A stretch of DNA of 47,355 nucleotides from Chitinophagaceae bacterium UBA4407. GTDB lineage: Bacteria; Bacteroidota; Bacteroidia; Chitinophagales; Chitinophagaceae. The notes below the pieces were generated by a model. That model was not told the DNA's origin. It did no database searches and saw only the letters and a list, made by a program, of their open reading frames with translations. Position 1 is the stretch's first letter, and every line of letters starts with the position of its first letter. The stretch spans positions 1 to 47,355 of the forward strand of contig DGQT01000033.1 in NCBI GenBank assembly GCA_002390845.1, given 5' to 3'. Shown piece after piece: positions 25,305-33,158 of the stretch. A program made the translations under genes and the position numbers.

Positions 25305-26216
25305 ATGTCAAAGCATTTTAAAACACTTACAGATATGAACACTACCGATTTACTGCCGCAAACAAATCCATTGCTATCGCTTGATGAATGGGAAGATGAT
25401 CTTCTGGTTCGCTATCCCGATCCCGAAACAATAGCACAGAATAAAACTAAAGAAGAATTCCGCGATTATGATAATACGGTAAGAGATACGGTTCGTGAAT
25501 TTTATAAGCTTAACCATACTTATCAAACTTATGATTTCGTAATGCAGAAACGCAATGATTATTTAAAGTTCGATAAAAAGCAAATGCCGGTTTGGGATGC
25601 ATTTCAGTTCCTCAATCAATTGGTAGATGATTCTGACCCCGATACAGACCTTGACCAGTTTCAGCACTTGTTGCAAACATCAGAAGCAATTCGCCGCGAT
25701 GGCCATCCGGATTGGATGGTAGCCGTTGGTTTGCTGCACGATCTTGGTAAAGTATTGTGTTTATTTGGTGAGCCCCAATGGGCTGTTGTAGGCGATACCT
25801 TCCCCGTTGGCTGTGCTTATTCCGATAAAGTTGTTTACCCTGAATTCTTTAGTCTTAATCCCGATTACAACAACGAAGCCTATAGCACAAAATATGGAGT
25901 GTACGAGCCCAATTGCGGGTTACGGAATGTAACCATGAGTTGGGGGCACGATGAATATATTTATCACATTGCCAAAGAACGTATACCCGAAGAAGGCTTG
26001 TACATGCTGCGCTATCACTCATTTTACGCGTGGCACCGCGAAGGCGCTTACGATCATTTGCTCGACGATCACGACCGTGCCATGCTTAAATGGGTAAAGC
26101 TTTTCAACCCTTATGATCTTTATTCAAAAAATCCAACACCACCCAACTGGAATGAATTAAAACCATATTACGAAAACCTTGTAGCAAAATATTTACCTGC
26201 TGAAATTAAGTTTTAG
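25305..26216 (+). CDS. myo-Inositol oxygenase (MIOX)
   Basis: 303 residues from the ATG at 25305; ATG at 25335 would give 293, close to the 285 of the human enzyme, and either may be used. A cytoplasmic di-iron oxygenase that cleaves myo-inositol with O2 to D-glucuronate. All six iron ligands of the animal enzyme are matched: His121 (QHLLQTSE), His145-Asp146 (LLHDLGK), His215 (WGHDEY), His238 (RYHSFYAWH) and Asp271 (NPYDLYSK). The stretch LFGEPQWAVVGDTFPVG is close to identical to the animal protein. It lies at the end of the sugar-acid gene run, so glucuronate may feed the same lower pathway, but no uronate isomerase is here. Confidence 0.95.
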   Translation: MSKHFKTLTDMNTTDLLPQTNPLLSLDEWEDDLLVRYPDPETIAQNKTKEEFRDYDNTVRDTVREFYKLNHTYQTYDFVMQKRNDYLKFDKKQMPVWDAFQFLNQLVDDSDPDTDLDQFQHLLQTSEAIRRDGHPDWMVAVGLLHDLGKVLCLFGEPQWAVVGDTFPVGCAYSDKVVYPEFFSLNPDYNNEAYSTKYGVYEPNCGLRNVTMSWGHDEYIYHIAKERIPEEGLYMLRYHSFYAWHREGAYDHLLDDHDRAMLKWVKLFNPYDLYSKNPTPPNWNELKPYYENLVAKYLPAEIKF

Positions 26217-26280
26217 ATTTTTTGTTCCCGGCTTTTGTAAAATAATGAAGCATTCTTGCGTCGCGCTCTTGTACGCAAGA
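26217..26280 (-). repeat. Diverged repeat half-unit, arm A reversed
   Basis: Begins after the MIOX stop with TTTTTTGTTCCCGGC, then TTGCGTCGCGC (26256-26266) and TCTTGTACG. One base differs from arm A. The rest of the gap to 26733 holds the palindrome array at 26574 and an inverted repeat CTGCAA/TTGCAG (about 26407-26431), no gene. Confidence 0.65.
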
Positions 26281-26573
26281 ATAGCCATCAGCTTTGGTTG
26301 TAGCGCATGTTGCTTTACAAAACATTCCCGTAGAAAGGTTGCAGAACAGGAGCTTATGCTGCAATGATCTTTCTCAAATTTAAAATGCCCATTTAAAAAA
26401 AATACGTACTGCAACACTTTCAGTTAATTGCAGCACGCATTTATTTTACACGGTATTTAGGTGTTAAAAAGTGTTGCGTTCATAAATTAGCAGCGGCACA
26501 TTTTAGGGTCTGTACAAAAGCTTCAGGGTTGAAACGCTTATGCAATATTAGCAAGAGCTTTTCAACCAAAAAA

Positions 26574-26628
26574 CGTGATTTATCACGCAACAGGCGTGAT
26601 TTTTCACCGGTGATTTTAGGTGATTTAC
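26574..26628. promoter_or_regulatory. Second array of CGTGATTTTTCACCG-type palindromes
   Basis: Palindromes at 26574-26587 (CGTGATTTATCACG) and 26595-26609 (CGTGATTTTTCACCG), 21 bp apart, then half-sites GGTGATTTTA at 26609 and GGTGATTTA at 26619. CAGG precedes unit 2, like the CTGG/CCAG at 2986. Sits about 100-160 bp upstream of the small gene at 26733. Confidence 0.55.
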
Positions 26629-26707
26629 GCAGTTTTTGCTGAGCTGAATAACCATTACATTGTTTTTATTTTCTAACAGTAGCAACATGCCACCGGGAAA
26701 ATCATTT

Positions 26708-26715
26708 TAGCTTTG
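26708..26715 (+). promoter_or_regulatory. Possible -7 promoter element
   Basis: TAGCTTTG matches the Bacteroidota -7 consensus TAnnTTTG, 17 nt before the ATG at 26733. No good -33 element seen, so the call is weak. Confidence 0.35.
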
Positions 26716-26732
26716 AATTAAATTTTCTAAGA

Positions 26733-27017
26733 ATGACATTAGCCGATTTCCAGGAAACCATTAAGAACAAGCAATTACCCGATAATATTTCAGTTTATTT
26801 AAAAGCATTGTGGTACGATGCATCAGGTAAATGGGATAGTGCCCATAAATTAATTGACCATCTTAACGATGCAACAGCATGTTGGGTGCATGCTTATCTC
26901 CACCGCAAAGAAGGCGATAACAGTAATGCCCGTTACTGGTATAACAGGGCAGGCAAAAACATTCCTTCTATTTCTTTAGAAGAAGAGTGGCGGCAAATTG
27001 TAAAAATGCTCTTGTAA
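26733..27017 (+). CDS. Small TPR-like conserved hypothetical protein
   Basis: 94 residues, soluble, no signal. Three helical pairs can be inferred: ADFQETIKNKQLPDN, LKALWYDASGKWDSAHKLID and WVHAYLHRKEGDNSNARYWY, the last two with the Trp/Ala/Gly/Tyr spacing of a tetratricopeptide repeat. The HRKEGDNSNARYWYNRAGK pattern is found in other bacterial hypotheticals as I recall, with no known function. It is the first gene before tsaE, whose chosen start is 32 nt downstream of this stop. Confidence 0.65.
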   Translation: MTLADFQETIKNKQLPDNISVYLKALWYDASGKWDSAHKLIDHLNDATACWVHAYLHRKEGDNSNARYWYNRAGKNIPSISLEEEWRQIVKMLL

Positions 27018-27049
27018 GTTCTTCCCAAAAAACAAGTCATATTTGTGCA

Positions 27050-27478
27050 ATGAACTTTACGTACAAGCTTTCTGAAATTCATGATGCTGCAAAAATCTTA
27101 TGGCGCGAAGGAAAACAATATAAAACCTGGGCTTTTCATGGCCAAATGGGTGCAGGCAAAACAACATTAGTACATGCATTGTGTGAACTACTGCAAGTAA
27201 ATGATGCGATCAGCAGTCCAACATTTGCAATCATTAATGAATATTACAGCACGGTTGCCGGTATTATTTACCACATGGATTGGTATCGTTTAAAAGATGA
27301 AGAAGAAGCGCTGCAAGCTGGTGTGGAAGATTGCTTATTGAGTGGAAATCTCTGCCTGGTAGAATGGCCGGACAAAGCTGCGGGTTTATTGCCCGACAAT
27401 ACACTTCATATTACCATTGAAACCATAGACACGGATAACAGGATGCTTAGCTTTGATCCCGACCATTTGAAATCTTAA
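27050..27478 (+). CDS. tsaE: tRNA t6A-modification ATPase TsaE
   Basis: 142 residues from the ATG at 27050; the frame reaches a GTG at 26987 but that would overlap the preceding gene and add unlike residues. The P-loop is GQMGAGKTTLVHALCE; the family block ISSPTFAIINEY and the HMDWYRLKDEEEA stretch follow, and VEWPDKAAGLLP closes the ATPase core. TsaE works with TsaB and TsaD to place threonylcarbamoyl on A37 of ANN-reading tRNAs. Length and motifs fit; the gene is followed by a degraded repeat and then ald. Confidence 0.95.
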   Translation: MNFTYKLSEIHDAAKILWREGKQYKTWAFHGQMGAGKTTLVHALCELLQVNDAISSPTFAIINEYYSTVAGIIYHMDWYRLKDEEEALQAGVEDCLLSGNLCLVEWPDKAAGLLPDNTLHITIETIDTDNRMLSFDPDHLKS

Positions 27479-27549
27479 ATTGAAGAATGGTGCTAATATT
27501 TTTTGAAAGTTGCCTGAAAGCCTAAGATGCCCATTGCCTTACAGATGAA

Positions 27550-27590
27550 AGGATTGCGGCGCAACAGGCGATGCTATAAAAATTAATGCT
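27550..27590 (+). repeat. Degraded repeat remnant
   Basis: TGCGGCGCAACAGGCGATGCTATAAAA resembles the arm plus GATGCCATGAAA stretch of the family, with several changes and no outer end. Confidence 0.45.
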
Positions 27591-27687
27591 GGTATTATAC
27601 ATTTATTATTTAAGCCACCTGACAGAATTATAAATTAAGTAATTTTATAGATGCGTTAAGCTGCATGCTTTAATCAACTAACAAATA

Positions 27688-28902
27688 ATGGCTAAATCAA
27701 AACCTATTGTCAGCACATCGTTCAGTTACGAAACATTGGAAGAGACACTGGACATTAAATTACAGGAGGCAAAACTTTTTATTGGCTTGCCCAAGGAAAA
27801 TGCATTACAGGAAAACCGGGTGGCTCTTATTCCTGACGCGGTTGGTGTACTTGTAAATAATGGTCATGAAGTTGTGGTAGAAACTACAGCAGGCGAAGGC
27901 AGTAAATACTCTGACAGAGAATTTAGCGAGGCTGGCGCAAAGATCGCTTACGATAAAGCTGAAGTTTATAAAGCGCCTATATTAATAAAAAGTGCCCCTG
28001 TTGCAGAAACAGATTTGCCATACCTGCAAATGAACCAAACCATTATCTCGCCCATTCACCTGCCTATATTAAAAAAAGAAATATTGGAAGGGATGATGGA
28101 AAAAAGGATTACCGGTCTTGGTTTTGAAAATCTGAAAGACGATAGTGGAACGTACCCAATTGTGCGCAGTATGAGCGAAATTGCCGGAAGTGCCGTTATG
28201 CTTATTGCCGGTCAATACCTTGGCAGCCCTAATAATGGTAAAGGTGTTTTACTTGGCGGTATCAGTGGTATTCCGCCTACAAAAGTAATTATCATTGGTG
28301 CGGGTGTTGTGGGCGAGTTTGCTACAAGAACCGCACTGGCATTGGGCGCATCGGTAAAAGTGTTTGACAATAATGTGTACCGTTTAAAGCGTTTGCAGAA
28401 TAACCTTGGTGTGCGTGTATGGACCAGTGTAATAGAGCCTAAAATACTGGCCAAACAATTAAAAACCTGCGAAGTAGCCGTTGGCGCATTAAGTAATGAA
28501 GGTGGCCGCAGCCCTATTGTAGTTACAGAAGAAATGGTAATGGCTATGCGCCCGGGCAGCGTTATTATTGATGTAAGCATTGATCGTGGGGGTTGTTTTG
28601 AAACAAGTGAAATTACTACACACCAGCGGCCGGTGTTCCTCAAGTACGATGTAATACATTATTGTGTGCCCAATATACCCAGTGGCTTTGCAAGAACAGC
28701 CAGTCATGCAATTAGTAACGTATTAATGCCGCTGCTGCTTACTGCCAGCGACGAGGGAGGCTTTGACGAAATGGTTTGGCATAATTTCAATTTAAGAAAT
28801 GGTGTATATATGTATAAAGGGCATCTTACCAATTTTTATATCAGCCAGCGTTTCGATCTAAAATATACCGACCTGAATTTATTAATTGCAAGCAGGAGAT
28901 AG
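27688..28902 (+). CDS. ald: Alanine dehydrogenase
   Basis: 404 residues. Converts L-alanine to pyruvate and ammonia with NAD+, or the reverse, in the cytoplasm. Blocks are IGLPKENALQENRVALIP (31-48, catalytic Arg/Lys region), HEVVVETTAGEGSKYSD, a central ISPIHLP, the NAD-binding IIGAGVVGEFATRTALALG, and RPGSVIIDVSIDRGGCFE with TRP/SGFARTASHA near the C-terminus. The N-terminus is about 30 residues longer than typical 370-residue enzymes, a feature common in Bacteroidota. In relatives as I recall it sits close to tsaE and porX; here porX is 12 kb away. Confidence 0.93.
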   Translation: MAKSKPIVSTSFSYETLEETLDIKLQEAKLFIGLPKENALQENRVALIPDAVGVLVNNGHEVVVETTAGEGSKYSDREFSEAGAKIAYDKAEVYKAPILIKSAPVAETDLPYLQMNQTIISPIHLPILKKEILEGMMEKRITGLGFENLKDDSGTYPIVRSMSEIAGSAVMLIAGQYLGSPNNGKGVLLGGISGIPPTKVIIIGAGVVGEFATRTALALGASVKVFDNNVYRLKRLQNNLGVRVWTSVIEPKILAKQLKTCEVAVGALSNEGGRSPIVVTEEMVMAMRPGSVIIDVSIDRGGCFETSEITTHQRPVFLKYDVIHYCVPNIPSGFARTASHAISNVLMPLLLTASDEGGFDEMVWHNFNLRNGVYMYKGHLTNFYISQRFDLKYTDLNLLIASRR

Positions 28903-28904
28903 TT

Positions 28905-29060
28905 TTATGAATTTTATAAGCCGGGCAGCAGCAATCCTATGAAGCTTTTCTTGCCACGCTCGTTTCGAAGTTCTGTTTTCATGGCGACATTTAAGCGAAG
29001 GGTGGCATCCCGAAAGCTTTCGGAAACGAATTCATTTCAGGATCGCACTTTTCATTGTTC
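28905..29060 (-). repeat. Repeat copy with split arm A
   Basis: Outer end AAGCCGGGCA, AAGCTTTTC, then TTGC (28951-28954) and CGCAC (29044-29048) separated by about 90 bp that match the inserts at 16109 and 20527 (shared CATGGCGACAT and AAGCGAAG). The rest of the 426-bp gap to 29329 shows no gene. Confidence 0.7.
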
Positions 29061-29328
29061 CTCATTTATAGCGGCCAAATTGCGCAACAGTAAAAACTTT
29101 TTCTGTATTATTTTCAGGTGTAAATATTTAATATCGTGATGCTATTAGTACAGCATTAATTAACCATAAAGCCTGCATTAAGCGTACTTCTTCAACCCTT
29201 TTTTCTTTTTTTATAAATTTCCGGTTCAGCTACCTTTTATTCCCGTTCAGCGTATAAAAATTGGGTGTATTCAGGATAATTTATACATTCATTCAACTAT
29301 TAACAAACCAAAACCAAAACCAAAATTT

Positions 29329-30213
29329 ATGAGAAGGATTTTACTTTGCTTTTTTTTAATTTTTGCAGGTACTGCAACGTTTGCAACTGTAATTGTTGTG
29401 CAGGTTTCTAATTTTAAATTTGCTCCAAAAACTTTTAATGCAGTAGTTGGAGATACTATCCGTTTTAGCTGGAAAAATGGAATTCATAACACTACATCTA
29501 CAAAAGTACCGAGAGGTGCTGCTACATGGGCGGCACTTTCTGATTCTGCGCACCTGACTTTTAATTACGTTCTTACTGTTCCGGGTACTTACAAATTTGT
29601 TTGTACAATACATGCCCCTGGCATGAAAGGCACAATCAATGTTACTCCCACTTTAGCCTCTGGTTTATCAGGTTTTTCTGTTGATGAATTAAACAATCAG
29701 GCCGTAATTAACTGGAATACCAAATCCGAAAGCGACGTTTCTTACTATTCCGTACAGCGCAGCACAGATGGCGATAATTTTTCAGAAGTAGCCCGCTTAA
29801 GGCCAACCACTACTGACACAAAATCTCACAGTTTTACAGATAAAAACACCGGCAACACCAGTAAATATGTTTACTACCAGGTTCAGATAGTAGATAAAAA
29901 AGGAAACAGCCAGTTGTCTGAAATTAAAATGGCTACGTTGCAGATTGCAGCTGCAAAACTTATTACCAGTTTAAGCCCCAATCCGATAAGTAAACCCGGG
30001 CATCTGATGGTGCAGTTTAATTCCGACAAAGAAGGTAAAATGTTGATGCAACTTTACACAGAATCAGGAAGGTTTGTTAAGCAAGCTGAAATGACGGCAG
30101 ATAAAGGACTTAACAATGGGCACTTCCATCTTGGAGACATCCCGGCAGGTACTTATTATGTTATTTGCACAATGGGTACAACAAAAGAAAAATATACTAT
30201 AATGGTAAAATAA
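29329..30213 (+). CDS. T9SS-exported cupredoxin-domain protein
   Basis: 294 residues. Signal peptide (1-19, cut near ATFA) followed by a plastocyanin-like domain with a full type-1 copper set: His53 in NGIHNTT, Cys92, His95 and Met99 in FVCTIHAPGMKG. Then a fibronectin-like segment (about 110-205, VINWNTKSESDVSYYSVQRS region) and a C-terminal T9SS sorting domain (about 215-294, LSPNPISKPG to KEKYTIMVK). It should be exported to the cell surface, where a copper site could carry electrons. A hairpin follows its stop and the next gene is another T9SS-type protein with a CxxCH motif. Confidence 0.85.
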   Translation: MRRILLCFFLIFAGTATFATVIVVQVSNFKFAPKTFNAVVGDTIRFSWKNGIHNTTSTKVPRGAATWAALSDSAHLTFNYVLTVPGTYKFVCTIHAPGMKGTINVTPTLASGLSGFSVDELNNQAVINWNTKSESDVSYYSVQRSTDGDNFSEVARLRPTTTDTKSHSFTDKNTGNTSKYVYYQVQIVDKKGNSQLSEIKMATLQIAAAKLITSLSPNPISKPGHLMVQFNSDKEGKMLMQLYTESGRFVKQAEMTADKGLNNGHFHLGDIPAGTYYVICTMGTTKEKYTIMVK

Positions 30214-30237
30214 GAGTTCTAGGGTTGAAATTGAAAT

Positions 30238-30267
30238 AGCCGTGGGTTTCTACCCGTGGCTTTTTTT
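30238..30267 (+). terminator. Rho-independent terminator
   Basis: AGCCGTGGGT (30238-30247) pairs with ACCCGTGGCT (30252-30261) including G-U pairs, TTCT loop, then seven T. Confidence 0.8.
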
Positions 30268-30335
30268 ACACCATATTGAAAAATAAAGTACCAATTTTTG
30301 TAACCATTTTCATTAATAATCAATACAAATTCAAC

Positions 30336-31244
30336 ATGAAATCAAAATTTTACACTCTTTTCAAAGCTGCAGTCAATAGAAAATTATTAACGGTATCGCT
30401 GATACTTGCCGGTGCAAGTTTAAGTGTTGTTTTACTTTCTTATAAAGACGGGCCAGCCAGTCATGGTGAGCACGTAACGGGTGCACCTTTCGACAGTAGT
30501 CAATTTTGTACCAAATGTCATGGCGGGGGAAACTTTGGTGCAAGTTTTACAGCGCGGCTCTACCGGGCAGACAAAACTATAGTGAATGCATACGTTCCGG
30601 GTACTACTTACTACTTTGTTATCATTACAAAAAACACTACAGGGATTCCTTTACATGGCTTTCAAACCACAAGCGCTACCACAACAACTGCTGTAAATAT
30701 TAATGGTTGGAAAAACCTTCCAGCAGGTACAGCCAGCAGGTTAGTTTTAGGGCACAATTATGTAGAACATACTGCACCTTTTAGCCTTGATACAACCATT
30801 TTGCCATGGAGAGCTCCCGCTGCTGGCACCGGTTCAGTTACCTTTTACACAGCGTGTAATTTTGTAAATGGAAACAACAAGCCAACCGGCGATCAACCAA
30901 TTAAAAATACTTTTACAGTTGCAGAAGGTGTGGCAACATTTGCCGATCAATATACCGGGCCCGATTATTTTGCTTCGAAAATACAAACAGATAAAAAACG
31001 TGATCTTATTGTTTATAAACATGCAGGTATGCTGTATATGCGTTATAACAATACCGGAGAGAACCAAACAGCTTTAATACAATTGAACAATATACAAGGT
31101 AACCTTATCTACCGGGGTAAAGTTTCACTAAACCAAGGAAACAACATATTTCCCATACAGGCTACCGATTCAAAAGGTTTTGTAATAGCAACGATCACTA
31201 CTGCTGATGGTATAAAAACTTCAAAGAAAATTATTCTTGAATAA
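30336..31244 (+). CDS. T9SS-type exported protein with CxxCH (choice-of-anchor V-like)
   Basis: 302 residues from the ATG at 30336; the frame opens at a TTG at 30276 inside the preceding terminator's reach and is less likely. A membrane-like signal segment covers about 15-36. The next feature is SSQFCTKCHGGGNFGASF with Cys58, Cys61 and His62, a c-type haem motif that is also the hallmark of choice-of-anchor V domains. A beta-rich body follows, and the end (from LIVYKHAGMLYMRY) looks like a T9SS C-terminal domain closing with TSKKIILE. Haem attachment is possible, not proven. It pairs with the copper protein just upstream. Confidence 0.75.
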   Translation: MKSKFYTLFKAAVNRKLLTVSLILAGASLSVVLLSYKDGPASHGEHVTGAPFDSSQFCTKCHGGGNFGASFTARLYRADKTIVNAYVPGTTYYFVIITKNTTGIPLHGFQTTSATTTTAVNINGWKNLPAGTASRLVLGHNYVEHTAPFSLDTTILPWRAPAAGTGSVTFYTACNFVNGNNKPTGDQPIKNTFTVAEGVATFADQYTGPDYFASKIQTDKKRDLIVYKHAGMLYMRYNNTGENQTALIQLNNIQGNLIYRGKVSLNQGNNIFPIQATDSKGFVIATITTADGIKTSKKIILE

Positions 31245-31263
31245 AGGATAGTATGCGTAAATC

Positions 31264-31300
31264 AAAAAAGACCGGAGGTATTATTCTCCCGGTCTTTTTT
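31264..31300 (+). terminator. Rho-independent terminator
   Basis: AAAAAAGACCGGAG pairs with CTCCCGGTCTTTTTT with one bulge; usable on both strands. It follows the CxxCH gene; the convergent ABC gene ends at 31429. The gap 31301-31428 holds nothing else I recognise. Confidence 0.8.
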
Positions 31301-31428
31301 ATTCACAGTAACGCCAAAAATCCAGATAGTTTATCCATATGAATATACCAAAGTAAGTTTACTTGCGGTGCATTTTTAAATATTCAGTATTGCTATCAGC
31401 AACGTATACAGGAGTAAAAAAATATATC

Positions 31429-32043
31429 TTATTTAAAATCAAGGATTGAAATACGTTCTTTACAAAAATCGTATTCATTAATATCATTGCTGCTTACAAT
31501 AATTAATTTATTGCTGCAGTAATGATCTATAAGCTGGTGGTACAAAGCGTAACCGCTGGCATCAAGATTGGTGCATGGCTCATCTAATAATACTACGGGC
31601 ACATCAGAAAAAACCGCCTGCGCCAGTTTGATGCGTTGCTTCATTCCACTGCTGTAAAAACGAATTTGTTTTCCTGTTGCAGCCTGCAGCCCGATGATTT
31701 CAAGTATTTGTTCAATGGTAACAGTTTGCAGCAATGGCTTAAATGAAGCATGAAATTCCAGGAATTCCGTAGCTGTCATTTCTTCAATTACTTCCAGGTA
31801 AGGTGCAGCAATGGAAATATACTGGTAAGCATTTTCTGTTTCTGTTTTGGATTCTTTATCGTATGCTACAGTTCCTTCGCTGGGGGCAATGGCACCTGCT
31901 ATTGTTTGCAGTAAAGTACTTTTGCCGCTGCCATTGGGGCCGGTAATGGCATAAGACTTTCCCTGCTGAAATGTATAAGTGAAATTTCGAAAAATCCATT
32001 CTCTGTTGAAGCGCTTACCGGCATTGCTTAAAATAATTTCCAT
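31429..32043 (-). CDS. Stand-alone ABC transporter ATP-binding protein
   Basis: 204 residues, a single nucleotide-binding domain. Walker A GPNGSGKST (35-43), signature SSGMKQR (131-137), Walker B VVLLDEP (150-156) with the catalytic Glu155, D-loop LDASG. The usual H-loop histidine is replaced: the sequence there is IIVSSNDINE with Asn186. The small size fits CcmA-like or lipid A-neighbourhood ATPases. It is downstream of lpxA in the same direction, and in relatives as I recall a similar ATPase follows lpxA. No permease gene lies next to it, so the partner is elsewhere. Confidence 0.85.
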   Translation of the reverse strand: MEIILSNAGKRFNREWIFRNFTYTFQQGKSYAITGPNGSGKSTLLQTIAGAIAPSEGTVAYDKESKTETENAYQYISIAAPYLEVIEEMTATEFLEFHASFKPLLQTVTIEQILEIIGLQAATGKQIRFYSSGMKQRIKLAQAVFSDVPVVLLDEPCTNLDASGYALYHQLIDHYCSNKLIIVSSNDINEYDFCKERISILDFK

Positions 32044-32109
32044 TCCTGCATTATTTATATTCTAAAGGTTAATTGAATGGAAGGTTTTTGAATTAGCATG
32101 TTATGTTTA

Positions 32110-32239
32110 TTGGTGTTGCCTGGCTGCCACGGCTGTTTCTATGTCGCCATAAAAGAGGAACTTACAAGTGAGTGACACAACAGTCGATGCTATGAAAAAC
32201 AATAGTTTGGCTCCGCTAACTATTAAGGGTCAAAAAAAA
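32110..32239. repeat. Repeat copy, arm B forward with part of the split-arm insert
   Basis: GGCTGCCACGG and TATGTCGCCATAAAA match the split-arm insert, then arm B at 32163-32181, GATGCTATGAAA, and the right end GGGTCAAAAAAAAA. Between lpxA and the ABC ATPase gene. Confidence 0.7.
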
Positions 32240-32260
32240 ATTCTTTGCAAACAAATATGA

Positions 32261-33058
32261 TCAATCTTCATCATTTGCGCCTTTTACAAAACGCTTTATA
32301 ATACCCCTTCCACTTTCCCTGATAAACGTCACGATTTCATCACGCTCATCGGTAGCGGGAACTTCTTCTTCAATATATTCCAGTGCCTGGCTGATGTTCA
32401 GGTTTTTGTTATAAATAATCCGGTAAATATCCAATATGCCGTTGATCTGCTGCAAAGAAAAACCCCTGCGTTTAAGGCCTACACTGTTTACGCCACCATA
32501 ACTTAATGGTGTACGCACTGCTTTTATATAAGGAGGAACATCTTTACTTACCAGGCTGCCACCTGCAACAAAAGCATGCTGACCAATATGCACGAACTGG
32601 TGTATGGCGCAAACCCCTGCAACAATTGCCCAATCGCCGACCACCACATGCCCGGCGCATTGTGAACTGTTGCTCATAATACAGTTGTTGCCAATAATAC
32701 AATCGTGAGCAATATGGCTGTAAGCCATGATTAGGCAGTTATCGCCAACCTTTGTTTTAAGCCGGTCTGATGTGCCACGGTGTATGGTTACAAATTCGCG
32801 AATGGTAGTATTATCGCCAACTTCAACATAAGTTTTTTCTCCCGCAAATTTGAGGTCCTGCGGCGTTGCAGCGATTACGGCACCGGGAAATATGCGGCAG
32901 TTTTTGCCGATTCTAGCGCCTTCCATAATGGTTACATTACTGCCGATCCACGTGCCTTCACCAATTTCAACATCCTGGTGAATTACTGTAAATGGATCGA
33001 TCTTTACGTTTTGTGCCAGCCTGGCATTCGGGTGTATATATGTATGCGGATGGATCAT
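32261..33058 (-). CDS. lpxA: UDP-N-acetylglucosamine acyltransferase
   Basis: 265 residues. First enzyme of lipid A synthesis: adds a 3-hydroxyacyl chain to the 3-OH of UDP-GlcNAc. The left-handed beta-helix shows as hexapeptide repeats from IHPHTYIHPNARLAQNV through GSNVTIMEGARIGKN to WAIVAGVCAIHQFVHIG. The conserved catalytic His lies in MAYSHIAHDC, and SLVSKDVPPYIKAV with LSYGGVNSVGLKRRGF marks the C-terminal domain. A terminator hairpin at 33094-33117 separates it from lpxC/fabZ, so expression may be partly independent. Confidence 0.97.
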   Translation of the reverse strand: MIHPHTYIHPNARLAQNVKIDPFTVIHQDVEIGEGTWIGSNVTIMEGARIGKNCRIFPGAVIAATPQDLKFAGEKTYVEVGDNTTIREFVTIHRGTSDRLKTKVGDNCLIMAYSHIAHDCIIGNNCIMSNSSQCAGHVVVGDWAIVAGVCAIHQFVHIGQHAFVAGGSLVSKDVPPYIKAVRTPLSYGGVNSVGLKRRGFSLQQINGILDIYRIIYNKNLNISQALEYIEEEVPATDERDEIVTFIRESGRGIIKRFVKGANDED

Positions 33059-33093
33059 TAAATTTCACTTTGAATATTGCCGTTATAAAAAAG

Positions 33094-33117
33094 CTGCCGG
33101 AAATAAAACCGGCAGCA
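33094..33117 (-). terminator. Terminator hairpin between lpxC/fabZ and lpxA
   Basis: GCTGCCGG (33094-33101) and CCGGCAGC (33110-33117) pair perfectly; read on the minus strand the stem is followed by TTTTTTA. It lies between two genes of one pathway transcribed in the same direction. Confidence 0.75.
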
Positions 33118-33158
33118 AAAGTAAAGTTATTAATTTAACCGGGTGTATAAGCTCTTAA

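Noticed and set aside
26217..26732. Possible tRNA or small RNA gene in the long gap before 26733
   Set aside because: No cloverleaf or GTTCGAATC-type arm; only a repeat, an inverted repeat and the palindrome array are seen.
26987..27049. Longer N-terminus of TsaE from a GTG at 26987
   Set aside because: It would overlap the preceding gene and add residues unlike the family; the ATG at 27050 fits better.
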